In this document: positions 61,919 through 64,000 of the stretch, in pieces | Position numbering within the stretch: position 1 is the first letter of the stretch | Layout: every line of letters begins with the position of its first letter | NCBI GenBank assembly: GCA_934121905.1 | Contig: CAKOVI010000001.1 | Coordinates: 1-64,000, forward strand | Direction: 5' to 3' | From: an uncultured Clostridia bacterium | GTDB lineage: Bacteria > Bacillota > Clostridia > TANB77 > CAG-508 | DNA: 64,000 nt | Notes under the pieces: generated by a model | The model's input: only the letters and a program-made list of their open reading frames with translations | Told to the model about the DNA's origin: nothing | Databases searched by the model: none | Made by a program: the position numbers and the translations under genes

Positions 61919-63199
61919 ATGAAGTTAACTAAAAAAGGTTATATGAAGAGATTAATAGACGATACGATAGAAGAAAACCTAAATATTTTTGGAGCAATAA
62001 GTATTGAGGGACCAAAGTGGTGTGGAAAAACATGGACCGCTTTAAATCATTCAAACAGTGTAACATACTTAAATAATACTGCTGACAATTTTAGAGAAAA
62101 ACATTTAGCAGAAATGGATGTGAATTTAGTTTTGGATAAAGATGCTCCTGAGCTTATTGATGAATGGCAAGAAGTACCTGCTATATGGGATGCAGTAAGA
62201 TTTAAGTGTGACCAAGATAATAAAAAAGGTAAATATATTTTAACAGGTTCAAGTGTTCCAGTAAGTGATAAAATACATCATTCAGGAGCAGGCAGAATAT
62301 GTAAAATGAAAATGTATACCATGTCTTTGTACGAATCGGGAGATTCTATTGGAGAAGTATCTCTAAAGGATTTATTTGAAGACAATGTAAAAAACAAGTT
62401 GGTAGCCAAAGTAGAATTAAAAAGATTAGCAGAACTAATTGTCAGAGGTGGATGGCCGGAAACAATTTACATTAGCGTAAAAGGAGCAATGCGAATAGCT
62501 AGAAGCTATATTGAGGCAGTATTAGACAAAGATATTGTAGAAATAGATGGTGTAAAAAGAGATAGACAAAAAATGGAAATGTTATTAAGGTCTCTAGCAA
62601 GGAATGAGAGTACAATTTCTGGAAATAATGTATTAATGAAAGACATAGATGATAATATTACAGAAGAAGATGTAACTATAAGCAGAAATACTGTTACAGA
62701 TTATTTGAATGTACTAAATAGACTTCATTTGATTGAAAATCAATTACCATTTATGTATAAAATACGTTCAAGGCTAAATGTAGGGAAAAATCCTAAAAGG
62801 CATTTAGTGGACCCATCATTAGGGTGTGCAATTTTAAATATTACTCCAGAAAAATTAATGAATGATTTAGAGACAATGGGATTATATTTTGAAGCACTTT
62901 GTGAAAGAGATTTGAAAATTTATGCTGAAAGTATAGGAGCTAAATTATATCATTATAGGGAAAATGATACTGGTATAGAAGTTGATGCTATTATAGAAAT
63001 TGCCGATGGTGAATATGGGGCAATAGAAATAAAATTAGGTGCAAATAAGGAAGAAGAGGCTGCAGAGAGTTTAAAAAGATTTTACGAATTAGCAGATGTT
63101 AAGCCAAAATTTATGTGTATAATTTGTGGTTTATATGATGCTGTTGTAAAAAGAACGGATGGAATTTATGTATTGCCGATTACTGCTTTAAAACCTTAA
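61919..63199 (+). CDS. AAA_14/DUF4143 family ATPase
   Basis: ATG 61919 is chosen because AAGAAGGTGA lies 8-10 nt upstream (426 aa). Walker A is GPKWCGKTWT, Walker B is ELIDEWQEVPA, and sensor ILTGSSVP follows. The C-terminal DUF4143 domain has YHYREND-GIEVDAIIE and GAIEIKLG (nuclease-like E-x-K). These ATPases are widespread and may act in DNA or toxin-antitoxin contexts; function is unknown. Confidence 0.9.
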   Translation: MKLTKKGYMKRLIDDTIEENLNIFGAISIEGPKWCGKTWTALNHSNSVTYLNNTADNFREKHLAEMDVNLVLDKDAPELIDEWQEVPAIWDAVRFKCDQDNKKGKYILTGSSVPVSDKIHHSGAGRICKMKMYTMSLYESGDSIGEVSLKDLFEDNVKNKLVAKVELKRLAELIVRGGWPETIYISVKGAMRIARSYIEAVLDKDIVEIDGVKRDRQKMEMLLRSLARNESTISGNNVLMKDIDDNITEEDVTISRNTVTDYLNVLNRLHLIENQLPFMYKIRSRLNVGKNPKRHLVDPSLGCAILNITPEKLMNDLETMGLYFEALCERDLKIYAESIGAKLYHYRENDTGIEVDAIIEIADGEYGAIEIKLGANKEEEAAESLKRFYELADVKPKFMCIICGLYDAVVKRTDGIYVLPITALKP

Positions 63200-63253
63200 A
63201 TGTATTTGTCGCTGCCCATTTGCAGAGTTATAAATGAGAGAGTGAATAAAAAT

Positions 63254-63285
63254 AAGGCTTACATTTTAATGATAAGCCTCTTTTA
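63254..63285 (+). terminator. Terminator after the AAA_14/DUF4143 gene
   Basis: AGGCTTA (63255-63261) pairs with TAAGCCT (63273-63279), followed by CTTTTA. Confidence 0.7.
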
Positions 63286-63439
63286 TACTGTTATAAACAA
63301 TATGTTAAAAAGGCTCGAAAATAGCTAAATAAATGCAATGCAACCAAAAGTAGCATAGATGTAAATAAAAGTTTATAGAAAAAATACCAAGAATTGTTTA
63401 AAATAAAAACAGAAAAATTAAACAAGGAGGAACAAAAAA

Positions 63440-64000
63440 ATGAAATTTAATGAGAACCTAAAATATTTAAGAAAAGAAGCAAAATTAACTCAGGAACAGC
63501 TAGCTGAAAAATTAAATGTATCAAGACAAGCAGTTACAAAATGGGAAAGTGGGCAATCACTTCCAGACATTCAAAATTTAAAAGAAATGGCAGATATGTT
63601 TGAGGTTACAATGGATGCATTGGTAGGAGATATTGGAACTAAAAAAGAAAGTGTTATGAATAAAAAAATAAATGATATAGGATATTTTATTTTTGCGACT
63701 GTTGTTGTTATAGGAATATGTATAATATCAGTAATGGAATATATTAACTCAGTTACAAATGATGAAAATAAAGTAATTATATCTTATATAATGTTAGGAA
63801 TAGGAGCATTTGTATTTTTTGTATATATTTTAAAAAAATACTTACAGAATTCAAATGAACCAATCATAAATATGAAAGATACTATTGAAGGAAAAAAAGA
63901 AAGAAAAAAATATATAATAAATAGATATAAAACAATGATTTTTGCAGATATATTTTTTTCAATAATATTTGGTTTGCCAAATGCAATGAGTGGTTTGTCA
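63440..64000 (+). CDS. XRE-family regulator with membrane domain (truncated by window end)
   Basis: The frame is open to the window edge (187 codons). Residues 1-65 are a classic XRE helix-turn-helix (LTQEQLAEKLNVSRQAVTKW), followed by at least two transmembrane segments (YFIFATVVVIGICIISV; IMLGIGAFVFFVYIL) and the start of a third. Such membrane-bound HTH proteins often control a neighbouring transport or resistance operon. AAGGAGGA precedes the ATG. Confidence 0.88.
   Translation, partial: MKFNENLKYLRKEAKLTQEQLAEKLNVSRQAVTKWESGQSLPDIQNLKEMADMFEVTMDALVGDIGTKKESVMNKKINDIGYFIFATVVVIGICIISVMEYINSVTNDENKVIISYIMLGIGAFVFFVYILKKYLQNSNEPIINMKDTIEGKKERKKYIINRYKTMIFADIFFSIIFGLPNAMSGLS

Noticed and set aside
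1..64000. CRISPR array
   Set aside because: No regularly spaced direct repeats with unique spacers and no cas genes were found; short repeats present are hairpins, att or arm sites.

Overview
The window is chromosomal DNA of a low-GC (about 30% G+C) Gram-positive anaerobe, most likely a gut-dwelling member of the Clostridia. The evidence is long-form HPF, SMC, type IA topoisomerase, rubrerythrin, a bile salt hydrolase with the complete catalytic set, a DUF6514-like protein, strong AGGAGG ribosome-binding sites, and an OLE RNA/oapA locus, which is typical of anaerobic and extremophilic Firmicutes.

Layout. 0-2.3 kb: a diversity-generating retroelement (DGR) cassette with a MutS-like accessory protein, an Avd four-helix protein, a template repeat and, unusually, the reverse transcriptase on the opposite strand. 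2.4-23.5 kb: chromosomal genes: SNF2 helicase, hpf, an M23 peptidase, dTMP kinase, OLE RNA with oapA, topA, an OGG glycosylase, a TPR protein, a Cys-rich microprotein, an ABC-ATPase fusion, smc, a nucleoside phosphorylase and a Cu/Zn SOD. 23.6-47.1 kb: a 23.5-kb integrative element. It is bounded by a 16-bp direct repeat that matches the anticodon region of initiator tRNA-fMet. It carries int, xis, two replication genes, a hairpin-rich candidate origin, and at least four defence modules: a SLATT/CD-NTase/HEPN CBASS-like operon, a type I restriction-modification locus with extra genes, RloA/RloB (AbiL/PARIS-like), and QatABCD. 47.2-51.3 kb: chromosome again (deformylase-like, bile salt hydrolase, amidase, DUF1064, rubrerythrin). 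51.4-61.7 kb: a LysR regulator flanked by two matching promoter elements, then a run of largely uncharacterised genes (2H-phosphoesterase/DHH-like fusion, coiled-coil protein, 765-aa protein, DUF4116 repeats, HEMFH metallopeptidase). 61.7-64 kb: a DUF84 remnant, an AAA_14/DUF4143 ATPase and a truncated XRE-family membrane regulator.

The most unexpected observation runs across the whole window. Four conserved genes (DGR reverse transcriptase, OGG, Cu/Zn SOD, amidase) are each split by a +1 frameshift. In all four the break is at an in-frame CGG codon, and skipping its C restores the conserved protein through a glycine codon (GGA or GGT). No other gene of a recognised family in the window was seen to contain an in-frame CGG. 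This suggests +1 frameshifting at a rare or undecoded CGG codon. Two unrecognised ORFs that do read through CGG, and possible assembly error, are the counter-arguments.

All calls come from reading the sequence and translations by eye. No database search was run.
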